DNA of 64,000 nt from Gelatoporia subvermispora B (taxonomy: Eukaryota > Basidiomycota > Agaricomycetes > Polyporales > Gelatoporiaceae), in assembly GCA_000320605.2 (NCBI GenBank), contig KB445802.1, positions 947,555-1,011,554 of the forward strand, read 5' to 3'. A program made the translations under genes and the position numbers. Below the pieces are notes generated by a model. That model saw only the letters and a program-made list of their open reading frames with translations, did not search any database and had not been told where the DNA came from. Positions 12,203 to 23,289 of the stretch are shown here, piece after piece (the first letter of the stretch is position 1; every line of letters begins with the position of its first letter).

Positions 12203-13926
12203 ATGGGCTCGGATCCAGTGTGAGTCGCGTCGTTCACCTCGCTGCGCGACCGGACGCGTCATGGCACACGTACAGCTATCTACACAACTATTTGCATCTT
12301 GCGGGAATCAGTGAGTGTCGTGGGGGTTGCTTCCACCTGACGAACGCGCGACTGAACCATCGCGTCAGGCATATTCTATTACGACTTTACCCTCACGTTT
12401 AGCGACGAATACTGGCGCATCTGGAAGCAGCGAAAGCACGCAGGATCCTATCTCTTCTTTCTAAACCGCTATCTGACTTTCCTTGGGGTAAGTCTCGACG
12501 AGTGCTTCCGACACAGCTGATTGACAGGGTCGCCCAGGACATCGCCGTCAACGTGGGCAACTTCTCGCACTTCAAGTCCGATCTAGTAAGCCACGTCTGT
12601 TTCACCGTACGAACACATCTGACGAAACTTGTCCTCGCAGAGGTCAGAACACACTCTCGAATGTTTAGTGCGGAGCGCTCATGTGGGCACTGGCCGTCCA
12701 GCTGCGAGCACTATTCGTTCTACCGCCAGGTCCTCTTGATTGTCGCGCAAGTTGTCGTCTGCGGTGCGTCCGGTTCACACATACTCCTGTACCTGGCTGA
12801 TATGTTTCACCAGTGCTGTCGTTCCTGCGTACCTATGCGCTCTACCGCCGCAGCAAGTGGATCGCCGCCTTCATTCTCACCATGGGCCTCTCGCTCTTGG
12901 GCCTCTCATGCGTATGTACCCCTGGGTGTCCATGTGCATGCATTTCTGATCTCCATCGCGTCGTGTAGTGGGCTGTCATAGGTCAAAAAGACACCGTGGA
13001 CCTTAATGGCGGATGTCACACTGGCTTGGATCGAATAACGTATGTGTGCCTATTTACCTCCTGCGAGACGCTACTAATGTTGAAATATGCCATTTACAAA
13101 TGCAGCGCTATACGTACGTCAGTCTTGGGAGGTGATTGATAACTTGGCAACGAGGTCTGATTCGGATCGAACAGGAACTGCCGTCGCTTGGGAGTCACTG
13201 TTCGTGTTCGACCTCATGATATTCTTCCTGACGATGTACAAAACCTGGGACAATCGAGTGACGCGTCCCCTCGTCAGAGCTTCCGGAAAGCTGGACTTGC
13301 TCTCCCTCATTTTCCGTGATGGTGCGCATACGCGTCTATTTGGGATTACATCAAACAGAACTCAACCTTGCGTGTCACAGGTGCTATGTATTTTGCGTAA
13401 GCCGCGCTGCTGGTACGAAATTGGATTGTCATAAATGGATTACACAGGGTCATGGCTGTCGCCAACTTGGCAAATACCCTCACATTCTATGTGAGCTCTT
13501 TCCCTTCTGCTCTTCTAAGCACCATTAAACCATCTCCTCCCGTACAGTTTCTCCAGGTACGCCTCTACACTCATAGTTGCTTAATTTGATGCCATATTAA
13601 CGTACACTCACCCATCACAGCCCCTCCTCCGCGGCGTCCTCTCCACCTTCGCGAGCAGCGTCTCCGTCGCGATGATGTCGCGCCTGATGCTCAACCTGCA
13701 CGAGGGCGCGACGGGAACGGGCATCCTCACCGGCACCACCGCCGCCACCGCCGCGTCGGCCTCGGATAACTCGACCACGCTCCTCTTCACGTCGCAGATT
13801 ACCTTCGGCCATGACGCGCAGGCGCCGGATCCGTACGAGCGCGACCACGATATAGACCCGCCTGAGGAGATCGAGTATGAGTTGCGCGATATGGGGGCGC
13901 GCCGGCGGTACGATGAAGATGTGTAG
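12203..13926 (+). CDS. DUF6533-domain seven-helix membrane protein
   Basis: This is a multi-exon member of the basidiomycete DUF6533 family of seven-helix membrane proteins; function is unknown in the family. The start MGSDP at 12203 is placed because a GTGAGT donor at 12220 joins 12276 in frame, giving MGSDPVYLHNYLHLAGI. This leads into the family signature FYYDFTLTFSDEYWRIWK and LNRYLTFLG. Later exons give VLSFLRTYALYRRSKW, AVAWESLFVFDLMIFFLT, the MAVANLANTLTFY helix and LRGVLSTFASSVSVAMMSR. The C-terminal tail is acidic. Exons identified: 12203-12219, 12276-12310, 12369-12487, 12538-12585, about 12643-12763, 12814-12911, 12969-about 13042, about 13128-13320, about 13380-13396, 13447-13490, a 9-nt exon at 13548-13556, and 13621-13926. 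The borders near 12640 and 13040-13130 are uncertain. Confidence 0.85.
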
Positions 13927-14565
13927 AGGGACCGGACCTTACCAGAATCGTGGACGATGGATGGAGATGTGTTGCGGCTCGAATATCTAGGGTTCATTTG
14001 ATACCAGATCATGTCATGATGTAGAACAGCAAGCGTACTGTATACTATTGTATCCACGTAGAGCATACTAGCATACTGTTTGGTCTAAATCTATATTCGC
14101 GATTCAAGTGGCAGTGGCTGACGTTTGTCCAGAGACACGGGATGGAGCTGTGTTTCATGCTAGTGCTAGGCGCTTATGCAGGCTCCTGCAGGAGGACTAG
14201 TACTTGTAAGTTGTATCACCAGCTCGGTCTACCGAGTACGTACAGGACACGTTGTCCACGTCCACGCCATGTTGCTTCTTGTGCATTTGCGCGCATCCTG
14301 CCGTTCACCCTGTTGCTTGTCCGCTGCTCCTCATCCTCGTTCTCCTGCGGCCTGCATCTCAATCACGTGCCTTGCGACCACAAGAAAAGTAGCCCTCAAT
14401 CACGTTGACACCTCTAGAATCTCGGATCGGTGATTACTTCGATTGCTTGTCTACGGGGTCAACATCGCCATTACTGAGGCCTGAGGTATGATCCTGGGAC
14501 CGCTCCTTCATACATCTATTCGAGGAAAGTTGGAAACTGATGTGACCCAGAAACACTGTCCAAAT
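13927..14565. other. Intergenic, no gene seen
   Basis: This holds the 3' flank of the DUF6533 gene and the promoter of the first F-box gene. Small open frames at 14142-14433 show no motif. Confidence 0.45.
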
Positions 14566-15938
14566 ATGCCTGGCAAGAAGGTTCCCCAGGAGTTGTGGGG
14601 CTACGCCATCGATTTTCTCCGGGATGATAAAGCTTCGTTGAAGAGATGCAGTCTAGTTTGTCGTGGATGGCTCCCGCCTACACGCCTACATTTATTCAGC
14701 ACCTTCGAAGTGGATACTCGAAGAGACCCATTGGCGGAATTTGCGAAGCTCCGGGACGCATCCGCAGATATCCTCAAGACCCCTATTAGACGATACATTC
14801 GCCGACTGAGGCTTGTGTTGCGCGATGCAGATGACACATTGCCGATGCTGATGTACCCAGAAGACGCCCTGAAACCAATTCCTCCGCTCCCTAATGTCAC
14901 CTGCCTGGTCCTTGAGTACTCAAGACAGAGGGCCCCCGATACCGATCAATACTGGCGTCGTCTTATGACGCTCGTGCCGAAAGTGACATCCTTGGAGCTG
15001 TCCGACATCCTCTTTCACTCCAACGAAGATATCGTCTCTATTTTGATCGCTCTCCCGCACTTGCGTCAACTCAGGTTAGATAGGGTTTTCTTGTTCTCAA
15101 TGCTGTCCGAATCCAGCGATACAACATCTACGCTCGACTTGGTCCCGCAGTCAATTGATGAAGTGGAGGTTGATCTGGTGACATGTTCGCCAGGAATTAT
15201 CCAGCGTCTGCTCACTGCGCCCCTTGGCGCTTCCCTGCGCAAGTTAGTGTGTTGTTTGAGAGAAGGCCACGGAATCGAGCAGGAGATATTCCAGAGCATA
15301 CTACAAAGATCCGCAGGTTCCCTCGAGATCATTGAGCTTACTATCAAAGGGGGTTAGTCGCGTATGCTGTATCCTACCTCAATTTTTGCGCACTGATCAT
15401 CTTTCTAGATTATGATATGGATATGGATGATGATATGGCGCCTCTTGAGTTTCGAGAAAATACACGACTTCGGTCGGTATCCCTGACAATCGTACAGCCC
15501 GAGTATGCGTTGGCTCCAGCTCTGCGATACATACCTTCCGACTGCCTGGAGAGTCTGACCATCAAATTTAAAGACGACTGGTTACGGTACGGCGGACATG
15601 ATACGGAGGCAGTGGATATCATTCTCGCAAATTTCACAAGAGTCTGCCCTTCTCTCATAGTCACACTCCAAATCGTCTGCGTAACGTTGGCGGATGAAGA
15701 TGGATGGAGAAAGTTGCATATCGACGTAGAGAACCAAGTAGACAAATATTTTCGTCGACTGACAGGAGTGGCCGTGGGCCGGCTTGTGATATCGTACGTT
15801 GATCCCCAAATGAACCATTGTGTCTCACATCACTTATATTCTCTAATGCTAATGTCGAAGCACCATTCGGGCCTTCTCGTTAACACTAGGATTCTAAATA
15901 CACGGGCAACCTCTCAAAGCACATCGTCATGTACATAG
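14566..15938 (+). CDS. F-box protein, first of a tandem pair
   Basis: F-box proteins are the substrate-recognition subunits of SCF (Skp1-cullin-F-box) ubiquitin ligases; the target is unknown here. Two exons (14566-14 15352 region, i.e. 14566-15352, and 15409-15938) are joined by a 56-nt intron in phase 1, giving 438 aa. The N-terminal F-box reads VPQELWGYAIDFLRDDKASL and then CSLVCRGWLP. It is followed by irregular leucine-rich segments such as DIVSILIALPHLRQLRL and LQSIDEVEVDLVTCSPGI-like repeats. An ATG 78 nt upstream is also in frame, but the later one fits the sister gene, whose protein begins a few residues before the F-box. The intron sits at the same position and phase as in the gene at 16898. 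Confidence 0.85.
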
Positions 15939-16897
15939 CCGATGCTTGCACTGAATCAGTCGATCGATGTCTTTCCAGAGAAAGGGCCATGCTTACTGCG
16001 AGGAGTAGTCTCTGACCGCCTCATCACGGTGTGGGTACTTAGATCGGAAATTTAGGTATAACGGCGGATGTTGATAGGGACCAGTATGTCTGCCTCATTA
16101 ACGCGTCATGATGCATTTCGATTCTCGCGTATAACCACTATCAGGGGCTTTCTAGGAAGCCGAGACGAAATTTGGCTCTACTACTCTTGTCCCAAGATGG
16201 CGAATAGTTCTTGTTCGCATCTCAATACTCACACTTGTATGTCACCTTGCGACGGCAGATTCCTTGCTTACCGAATTAGAGGAAGCTGAGTTTTACCCTT
16301 GAACACGAAGAGGCCTTCATCTCTGCTGCGCTCACTGCATCCTAGATCCGTGAACCTTTTCAGCTTGTACTTCACACTCTCATGAAGTCAGTCAGTGGTG
16401 CGACGAAAAGTGGCTTCAATTGTGACCTGAAAAGAACTTTGTCAAACAAGGGAATACCTGATACTTGATGAGGAGTTGATCCATGCATTTTATGAGCAAT
16501 CACAGTTCAATGTATATAGAGTACCAATCTTGAACAGTTCGATTACTGTGACCACATGACTGTCGCAATGTTGCGGAAAGGTCTCAGGCGCCGTTCTAGT
16601 AGGGCGTCAAGTTGCGCTGCGCATTTCCATCCAACTTGTATCTTAGCGCTCAATATCTTGACCCAGCGGCCCAGTAGAGCTGTCGCCGATTCTCTTATGC
16701 TCTCCTGGCTCAATATCATTGAGTTATCACCTTATTAATTCGGCGATCGGCTCCTGATCGGAATACGCAGCTTCTCAAGTACGACTCGATACATACTTGT
16801 AATATGCATCTGATTGGTCAACAGCGAAACAGCCTTGGCGCACCTCCTACCGCGGTAGCCTTTGCTACATATAACCACATTTGACCCGACCCCCGAG
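15939..16897. other. Spacer between tandem F-box genes
   Basis: No recognisable gene. The downstream end contains the presumed promoter of the second F-box gene, with an AT-rich tacatataac stretch about 30 bases before its ATG. Confidence 0.45.
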
Positions 16898-18203
16898 ATG
16901 CACGTACAAGAGCTACCACCGGAGTTGTGGAATCACATCCTCGACATCCATCGTGACGATAAGGCCACACTCTGTGCCTGCAGCCTCGTCTGCCGCGATT
17001 GGCTTCCAACCACACGTCGACACCTATTTGCTGCTATCGCTTTAGTGATCAGCAACGAATCAATAAGGGAGAGAGATCTCCAGGTCATCTCCGGTAGCGG
17101 CTCCTCCAGTATCATTGAACAGTACTGTCGTCATCTCTCCCTCTGGATCTCACATTCCAATAAAGACCGGGGCATGCTCGAAGTTCAGGACGACACCCTG
17201 GGGCGCACTCCTACCCTACCTAACGTCGATTCGCTCGCTCTTAAGGCGGCAATGTGGACATCGCTGCCTTCTAACGTCGTAGATCGCCACTGGCGTCGAG
17301 TCGTCGAGCGCACCCCCAACATAACGTATCTGGAGCTGGCGTATTTGTCGTTTTCTCAGATGGATGACCTTATCTCAATGCTGCTAGGGTTCCCACACAT
17401 TCGTCAACTACACCTGCAACACGTCATTATAGCTCCATTAGGGAGGCCTTGGGTTCCTGATGACACCCCTCCCGACAATCTCGAGGCAATCGCACGACTA
17501 CAGATAGATGAGGTGGATGTGAACATCACAGATTGTTCACCTAAGGTGGTCAAATGCCTATTCCAGGGGTGCCACGGCCTCCGCCTCCGCAAGTTGACGT
17601 GTCTCACGGTACTGGACGATGAAAGCTGTCTAGAGACTTTCCAGGACATTATAAACAGGTCGGCCGAAACGCTCGAAGAGTTGGATCTAACGACGCATAT
17701 TTCCGGCAGTGGGTCGTCACGTTTTATTGCAGCGAAACGAGAGCTGACATGAGCGTGACATGATCTCAGCAGTGCCGGCCCTTAGTCCCGACTTTCGGTG
17801 CTGCACTAAACTCCGTGCCCTCTGTCTGAAAGAGACCTTAAATGAGGTTTTACCTCCTTCACTCTTGCAGTACATACCTACCGGCTCCTTGGAGAAGTTG
17901 ACCATTGGACTGTATATTCAATGCAAACGCGCAGGCGATAAGAGTACTCTACAGATGCCCAATTTGACAACGCTCGATGCCGTTCTTACAGATCTCAGTA
18001 AACTCATTCCTTCCCTGGCCATCACTCTCCGCATTTTGGTTCTGGGCCCTGGAGCTGAAGACGCCCAATGGTACCGGAACTTGGATTTTTTCCAGGGAAC
18101 GACCCCGGAGATACTGGGAACCTGGTTTCCCCTATTACATGAAGCAGCCGCTGGTCGGGTGACAGTGTCGTTTGGCCGAGGTAAAGAGCATCTGGGCTTT
18201 TGA
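16898..18203 (+). CDS. F-box protein, second of a tandem pair
   Basis: This is a paralogue of the upstream F-box gene and a putative SCF substrate receptor. Exons 16898-17708 and 17770-18203 are joined through a 61-nt intron in phase 1, giving 414 aa. The F-box is LPPELWNHILDIHRDDKATL followed by CSLVCRDWLPTTRRHLF. The middle holds a block reading SSSIIEQYCRHLSLWI, which is also recognisable in both decayed copies at 5.5-8.5 kb, so this gene is the closest intact relative of those relics. The C-terminal exon has LQYIPTGSLEKLTIGL. Without splicing the first frame ends at 17752, and the splice restores a continuous match to the sister protein. The substrate cannot be inferred. Confidence 0.85.
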
Positions 18204-19359
18204 ATCGCTTATAAGCATACGATGAGTAGCGAGTTCTCCGTGTGTCTTCTGTATCCCCGAACAGCATACCTTCGTCGTGACTGTATCTGTGTAATGCGCT
18301 ATCTATTCGTCGGGTAGTTATATTCTTCGAACTAGAGTCATGCATCTACGACGCACTCGCCCCCATACTGCAAAACAATATGCCATGCTATGTTACGGTC
18401 TCTAAACTGTGTTTTGGTGCCTCACATCAACTGCACCGCTCATGATGCTTGAACCAAAGAATGATGCTCAAATTAAAGAATATGCTAAGGATGAATATCT
18501 GCTCGGGCGTTCTTCGGGGATTCGGTGTCTCGGCTCTCACAATGCCGTGATGCCACGCTGACAGAGGGCTCTCTCTTCAATTTCCTATCGCGAAGAGGTA
18601 GACATTCGCCATTGCATGAGCTCCCTGCTATCGTATGGCCAGTTGTCTCCTCCAACCTCGCGGGAGAATATGCCCTGCAGGATGCTCAATGGCCAGCCGT
18701 GATCCCTTGATACGCCACCAACTAAATCGTCTTGAGCTGGTGTGTGACATGCATGATGAGCTTGGGCCGATGACATTCGGAGGAGCCGTTTGACTTGCAG
18801 TCCGGATCGTTGGAACTTTAGAAGGGTGTAAGGTAAGCTCTCGACCTTCCGATCAACGACGCACACTTACGCTTGTGTCCAGATCTCGATACATTGCTCG
18901 GTTTTCTTATGCTGTTTATAGAGCAGTGCACCGTCCACAGAATTGCATCTGGCACAACGACTATGCTGTTCGGTGCATACATCGTGTGCCTCCAATAATC
19001 GTGATGCAAGAGCAACCGCGAAGGCTCAAGGGGGGCTCGCATCGTATTATCGTGGTGCGCGCCCTGGACGAGAGCCTCCCACAGCACTTCAGGCAGCTTT
19101 TGACTGCATCAAATCTCACATATACTATTAGTAGGAAGATTCTCGATACCATTGTGTTGTGGACGTTTGTAGAACGCAGTGCATTCTTTCGTACTGCAAG
19201 ACATCATGCTGAAGCTCAGCGAGTATGAGTGATAATTGCGGTGTATCTGAGCTGGACATCAAAAGCACGAAATGACGGAGCAACCTCGACAATGGCGCCC
19301 CGACCAAATCCATTGTTTGGTTGAGCAACTATGCGCTGGACGACAAAATGAGAAAAAAA
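18204..19359. other. Intergenic, no gene seen
   Basis: Several short overlapping frames on both strands, none with a recognised domain or convincing splice continuation. Confidence 0.45.
19351..19359 (-). terminator. RNA polymerase III terminator
   Basis: A run of seven T on the minus strand begins one base after the tRNA discriminator base. This is the usual signal that stops RNA polymerase III. Confidence 0.75.
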
Positions 19360-19441
19360 TGTCCCCGGTGGGAGTCGAGCCCACGTCTTCACGGACTTGT
19401 GTTACCACAACGTAATGATCTGACCACTAATCGACGGGGAC
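19360..19441 (-). tRNA. tRNA-His (GTG) with a short intron
   Basis: Read on the minus strand, the cloverleaf is clear. The acceptor GTCCCCG pairs with CGGGGAC and is followed by discriminator A. The D arm is GATT..GATC, and the T arm is GTGGG/CCCAC with loop CTCGACT. The anticodon stem TTACG pairs with CGTGA (one T-G wobble) around a loop TTGTGG..C, so the anticodon is GTG (His). The loop holds a 10-nt insertion (TAACACAAGT) one base after the anticodon, the canonical position of eukaryotic tRNA introns. An alternative reading as a Val (AAC) tRNA fails because the stem does not pair. Confidence 0.88.
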
Positions 19442-19841
19442 GTTATCAAAATTCAATTATCCATCGACATAATACGTGAGGGTATAAACGCAGGCGACTT
19501 CACGACTTCACTCATTTGGGCTCGCCGCTCGCCTCACCTGCCCCCAGCTACAGCTACTTTTGTCTAGCACTGTCAGAACTCACGAAGCAATGAGCGTGTG
19601 TATTAGAGAGTGAGAGGTACATCGTGCCCGCTACACTAAAAGAAAACCTTAAGAGGAAGGCAATAACCATTCAAACAACGTCCCAACCGAAGAATGTCAA
19701 GTGGCATGAGGCGATCAAGTAAGTGACAGGTAAGTAAAAGTCAATCAAGTGTCCAAGTGTGGTGTGGTGCAGCATTGTGTGTTTTGGAGGCCGGAGCCCC
19801 ATCATGGAAGCCGTGACCGCACACGGATGCCATCATGTCGC
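19442..19841. other. Intergenic, no gene seen
   Basis: About 400 bases between the tRNA and the wall-protein gene. The half next to the tRNA is its 5' flank, and nothing else stands out. Confidence 0.4.
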
Positions 19842-20597
19842 TTAGACGAAGAGGAGGCCGACAGCCGCACCGACGAGGCCGCCGAGGGAGGTCGTCAGGC
19901 CGACCGCGCCGTTGCTCTTCTGCGCGGAACCAGTGACAGACGCACTCGAGCCAGAGCCAGAGGCGGTGCCAGAGGGCGGGGGCGCAGGGCTGTTCGTGCC
20001 CGTGCCGGAGACGGTGGGCGTCGCGGATGAGGCGGGGTAGGCAGAGCCAAAGGCCTTGATCTCGAACGGCTGCGAGGTCGCGTAGACCTGGAACGAACCA
20101 GTGTCAGAGAGGGCTCGCCGATTAAAGAGCTGGGACATACGTTGGTGCCGTTGAACGGATCAGCGAGAAGCACTGTGTAGCCCTGCGCGGGAGGCAGGCT
20201 GAACATTGTAGCCGAAATCGTCTGCGCGCAGTTGAAGTTCATCTCCTGAGAAATGATCGCAAGGGGCGAGGCCAAAACGGTGGGGTCCGAGTTGGCAAGC
20301 CTTATCGTGTGTCGCGGTATTTAGCACCAAGCCCGGAAGGTCCCTATATGCAAGACTACTCACTGGACAGTGAAGTTCGTGAACGGAGACGTTTCACAAG
20401 TCCATGAGAGGGTGTTCAAGGACTGGTCAACTATTCAGAAAATCAATCAGCACTCCTTTTTCTCTCTGCTTGCACGAGTAAAGCCCGTACGCACCCCACC
20501 ACAAGCCTGGGCCTCCAGGGGAGATGATGGAGAGCTGCGCGGCGGCGCTGCTGGCGAGGGCAACGAGGGTGGCGGTCAGTGCGGCGGGGCGGAACAT
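19842..20597 (-). CDS. GPI-anchored Ser-rich secreted protein (Kre9/Knh1-like N-domain)
   Basis: A small extracellular protein, probably attached to membrane or wall by a GPI anchor. Four exons (20597-20495, 20430-20364, 20300-20141, 20087-19842) sum to 576 nt and 191 aa with consistent phases. The start gives a signal peptide, MFRPAALTATLVALASSAAA, then QLSIISPGGPGLWW. This is the typical opening of the basidiomycete family related to yeast Kre9/Knh1 N-terminal domains. LNTLSWTCETSPFTNFTVQ and LLADPFNGTNVY follow, with the two Cys of the fold in the second and third exons. The C-terminus is Ser/Thr/Gly-rich and ends with a hydrophobic tail (LGGLVGAAVGLLFV), as expected for GPI transfer. The exact role is unknown; wall glucan assembly is inference from the family. 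Confidence 0.85.
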
Positions 20598-21127
20598 CTT
20601 GAAGGGCAGGTCGTAGAAAACGGCGACGAAGAGGGGAAGGGACGAGAGGAACGATTGGAAGCCTCAGGTGAAAGCTGGCTGATGGCTGGACGAGAACGCC
20701 GTTGCCCGGCAGGCGGAGATCGAACACGGCTGCATTTGCCGAGTACGCATGCCTTGTCTTGCTATTTCCGCCACAGGAGGCTGGCACAGTAGTCAAGATA
20801 GGCTGGTTTCTGAAATATTGTGGTGGTCAGCGTCTGTGAAAAGTATGTATTAGGTCTAAGATGGTCCTGAGTTGGAACACGAGGAAGGATAAACCAAAGG
20901 ACTGCGCATTTCCAGAGCACAGCCGCGGTAAGGGATCGAGGCGGCTGGCGCCGTCGTGCCCGGGTCCGTGCCGCATACCGGACATTCGCCTCGACAATGC
21001 AATATTATCAAGTAGTGATCTCGACCCTATGTTCCTTTTACTAAATGCACGAATGAGTAAAGAAAATTGGTCGATGTTTCTCGTCTCATAATGGGCATGA
21101 ACGAGCGGTGAACGTAATTGTCGAAGA
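20598..21127. other. Intergenic, no gene seen
   Basis: Promoter side of the GPI-protein gene on the left and 3' flank of the next minus-strand F-box gene on the right. No further coding signal. Confidence 0.45.
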
Positions 21128-22917
21128 CTACTGTACTACTCTACGGCTCGAATTACACATGGTACTACGACACTGTTCATGGGAACGTACATTGAGAGAG
21201 TCCTTCGATTGTATCCTACATTGACGTAGCTTATCCAGCTCGACCAGTACGCACCACCATTCCGAAGTCCATGTTCTTTGCATAGATGTGACTACATCTA
21301 GATTTGGGTACAAACAATCCAGTATCCGCGCTGCATCGGTCGTGCTTGACATCCACGCGGACCTATGCACGACCAAGTGCTGGAGAGAGCTCGGCGTCCG
21401 TACTTTCTCTATCACTTGATCCACGGACACGTCTGAGCAAAGCGAGATTGCGGGCAATGCTAACGAACACAAATCCGGGCACAATTGCGCAAACTCGACG
21501 AGATTGTCGACAGTCGGCCTGTTTTGGTCGCAATCCCACATCGGATGGTCGATGGAAAGGGTTATGATTTGAGGCCAAGCTAGAGCGATTTTCTGCGCAT
21601 CCGCAGACTCGAACACCAGATCCCATAACGGGAGCTGTATCTGGAGTGCTGTCAAGTCGCGCAGCTGCAGTAGAGGCTCGATGACCTCAAGTAGCCGCTG
21701 TTTTCCTATCCCAAAACTTCCTGGGTAAGGAGGTATCTGCTCCATAGTGAATGTCCTGAGGGAGTTTCCGTAGCTCGTCTTGATAGAATGCATCATGGTG
21801 AAACATTCTGTGCTGACGCCATCCTCGTGAACCCAGTACGCTTGCACATGTAGCGAATATAGATTAGGCGCGTCAATGAATTGTATGGCTCGAATAGCCG
21901 CAACAGAAGGTACGCCGGTGATTGAGAGCGTCCGCAGCGCGCTGAGTGTGAGGGATTGTAGTTCCGTACGATGTGGGATCCAACAATGGATGTTCAGATG
22001 CACCAAGCTCTGCAGCGCACTAAGAGAGGGGAGGATGGGAGTCCCTTTGGGTGCATGTCCCCAAACTGACAGCGTCAGTCGTTCAAGGGATGTAAGGGAA
22101 GATATGGGTGGCATGTGTGCGGGCAGGCACTGGGAACTGAGTTCGAAGACACGCAGGAACGGGGTGGTCGAGTATATGTCGGAAATGAGATCGGCGCACT
22201 CGCTGTCAAACGAGGGTCTTCCGGAGTCTTCGAAGACAGTCACATGAATGGAATGGAGTCGGCGTGGAATGAGATCCAGGACATCGTCCACAGGTGACGA
22301 GAAGCACGCCCGCCAATGCAGAGTGTCCAAAGCGGGGAACGGGCAACCCCCTCCGAGGTAGACCTCGTTGATGAAACGGAGGAGGCAGACATCATCGGAA
22401 CTGTCTGGGGATGTTGTATCCAGGCGCAGGATGTGCACCTTTGACAAATAATACGGCACGCGCAGCCACTTGCTGGATTGAGGTGACTGTAAATTCGTCA
22501 GTTCGTGCTGCCTCCCCACGATCGGAAACAACTCACAACGGGATCTCCACCCCTGAGCAGTGGGAAGCTTCGCAGAGCGAGAATTGGGTGCAGTTCAGTG
22601 AGATCCCTCCATAGCATGCTCAGAGCAGGGTCCGAGAACGCCCAAGAAACCCGCGCTAAGCCCGCCAGTGTTCTGCGACAGTTGACTGCATCCCAGTCAT
22701 CCCTATTCTCCAATCGAGCACCTACTTCCTCGCAGATCAAGTACAGAATATCCCTGTTCTCGAACATCCTATGGCAGCGCACCTCTCCATCTTCCGGCGG
22801 GTCAGTGGCGTTCGAGCGATCGGCCTTGCGCCCAGAGAAGCGGCGTGCAATGGTCATCAGGATACGCTTTGTGCTGCCCCGAGCACGTCGTACGAGGGTC
22901 GAGGGCTTGGGCCTCAT
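21128..22917 (-). CDS. F-box/LRR-like protein
   Basis: A large agaricomycete F-box protein and putative SCF substrate adaptor. Exon 1 (22917-22537) and exon 2 (22486-21128) are joined by a 50-nt intron (GTGAGT..TTTACAG) in phase 0, giving 579 aa. The F-box-like region is NRDILYLICEEVGARLEN, followed by RRTLAGLARVSWAFSDPALS and MLWRDL, the standard layout of this family. The long second exon contains irregular Leu-rich strands (for example LERLTLSVWGHAP, LQSLVHLNIHCWIP and LRDLTALQIQLPLW), consistent with an LRR-type solenoid. The N-terminus is basic (many Arg). It belongs to a different branch from the two plus-strand F-box genes and is closer to the next gene. Confidence 0.82.
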
Positions 22918-23289
22918 GTTGTAGGTGAAGAGAATGCATGAGATGCACAGGCCGGCGGGCTAGTACCCCCAGACACAGCCCTTCGAGGAATCAGGCTTCG
23001 GGTCTATCCTTTGACGTGAGCGCGCTTGGGTGACACGTGCTACGGGTCAGGTTCCAGACAAACTTATTGTTCTCACGGCTTCAAGCTCTCCGGGCATTCC
23101 TCGCGCATTACAGTAGTTTTAAGAGCAACGCCACATGAATGGAATAAGAAGGGAATTATTCTGTCAAGGTATTGTACATACAGCAGTCCAAATCACCGAA
23201 GAAAATGCTAATATCCTGCGGAACTCTGGGGGACCGGGACGAATTGTCAATATTCGTAGACTTCAAAATCGTCGTATTATTGTCTGTAT
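22918..23289. other. Short intergenic spacer
   Basis: Promoter of the preceding minus-strand F-box gene. No additional gene seen. Confidence 0.45.
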
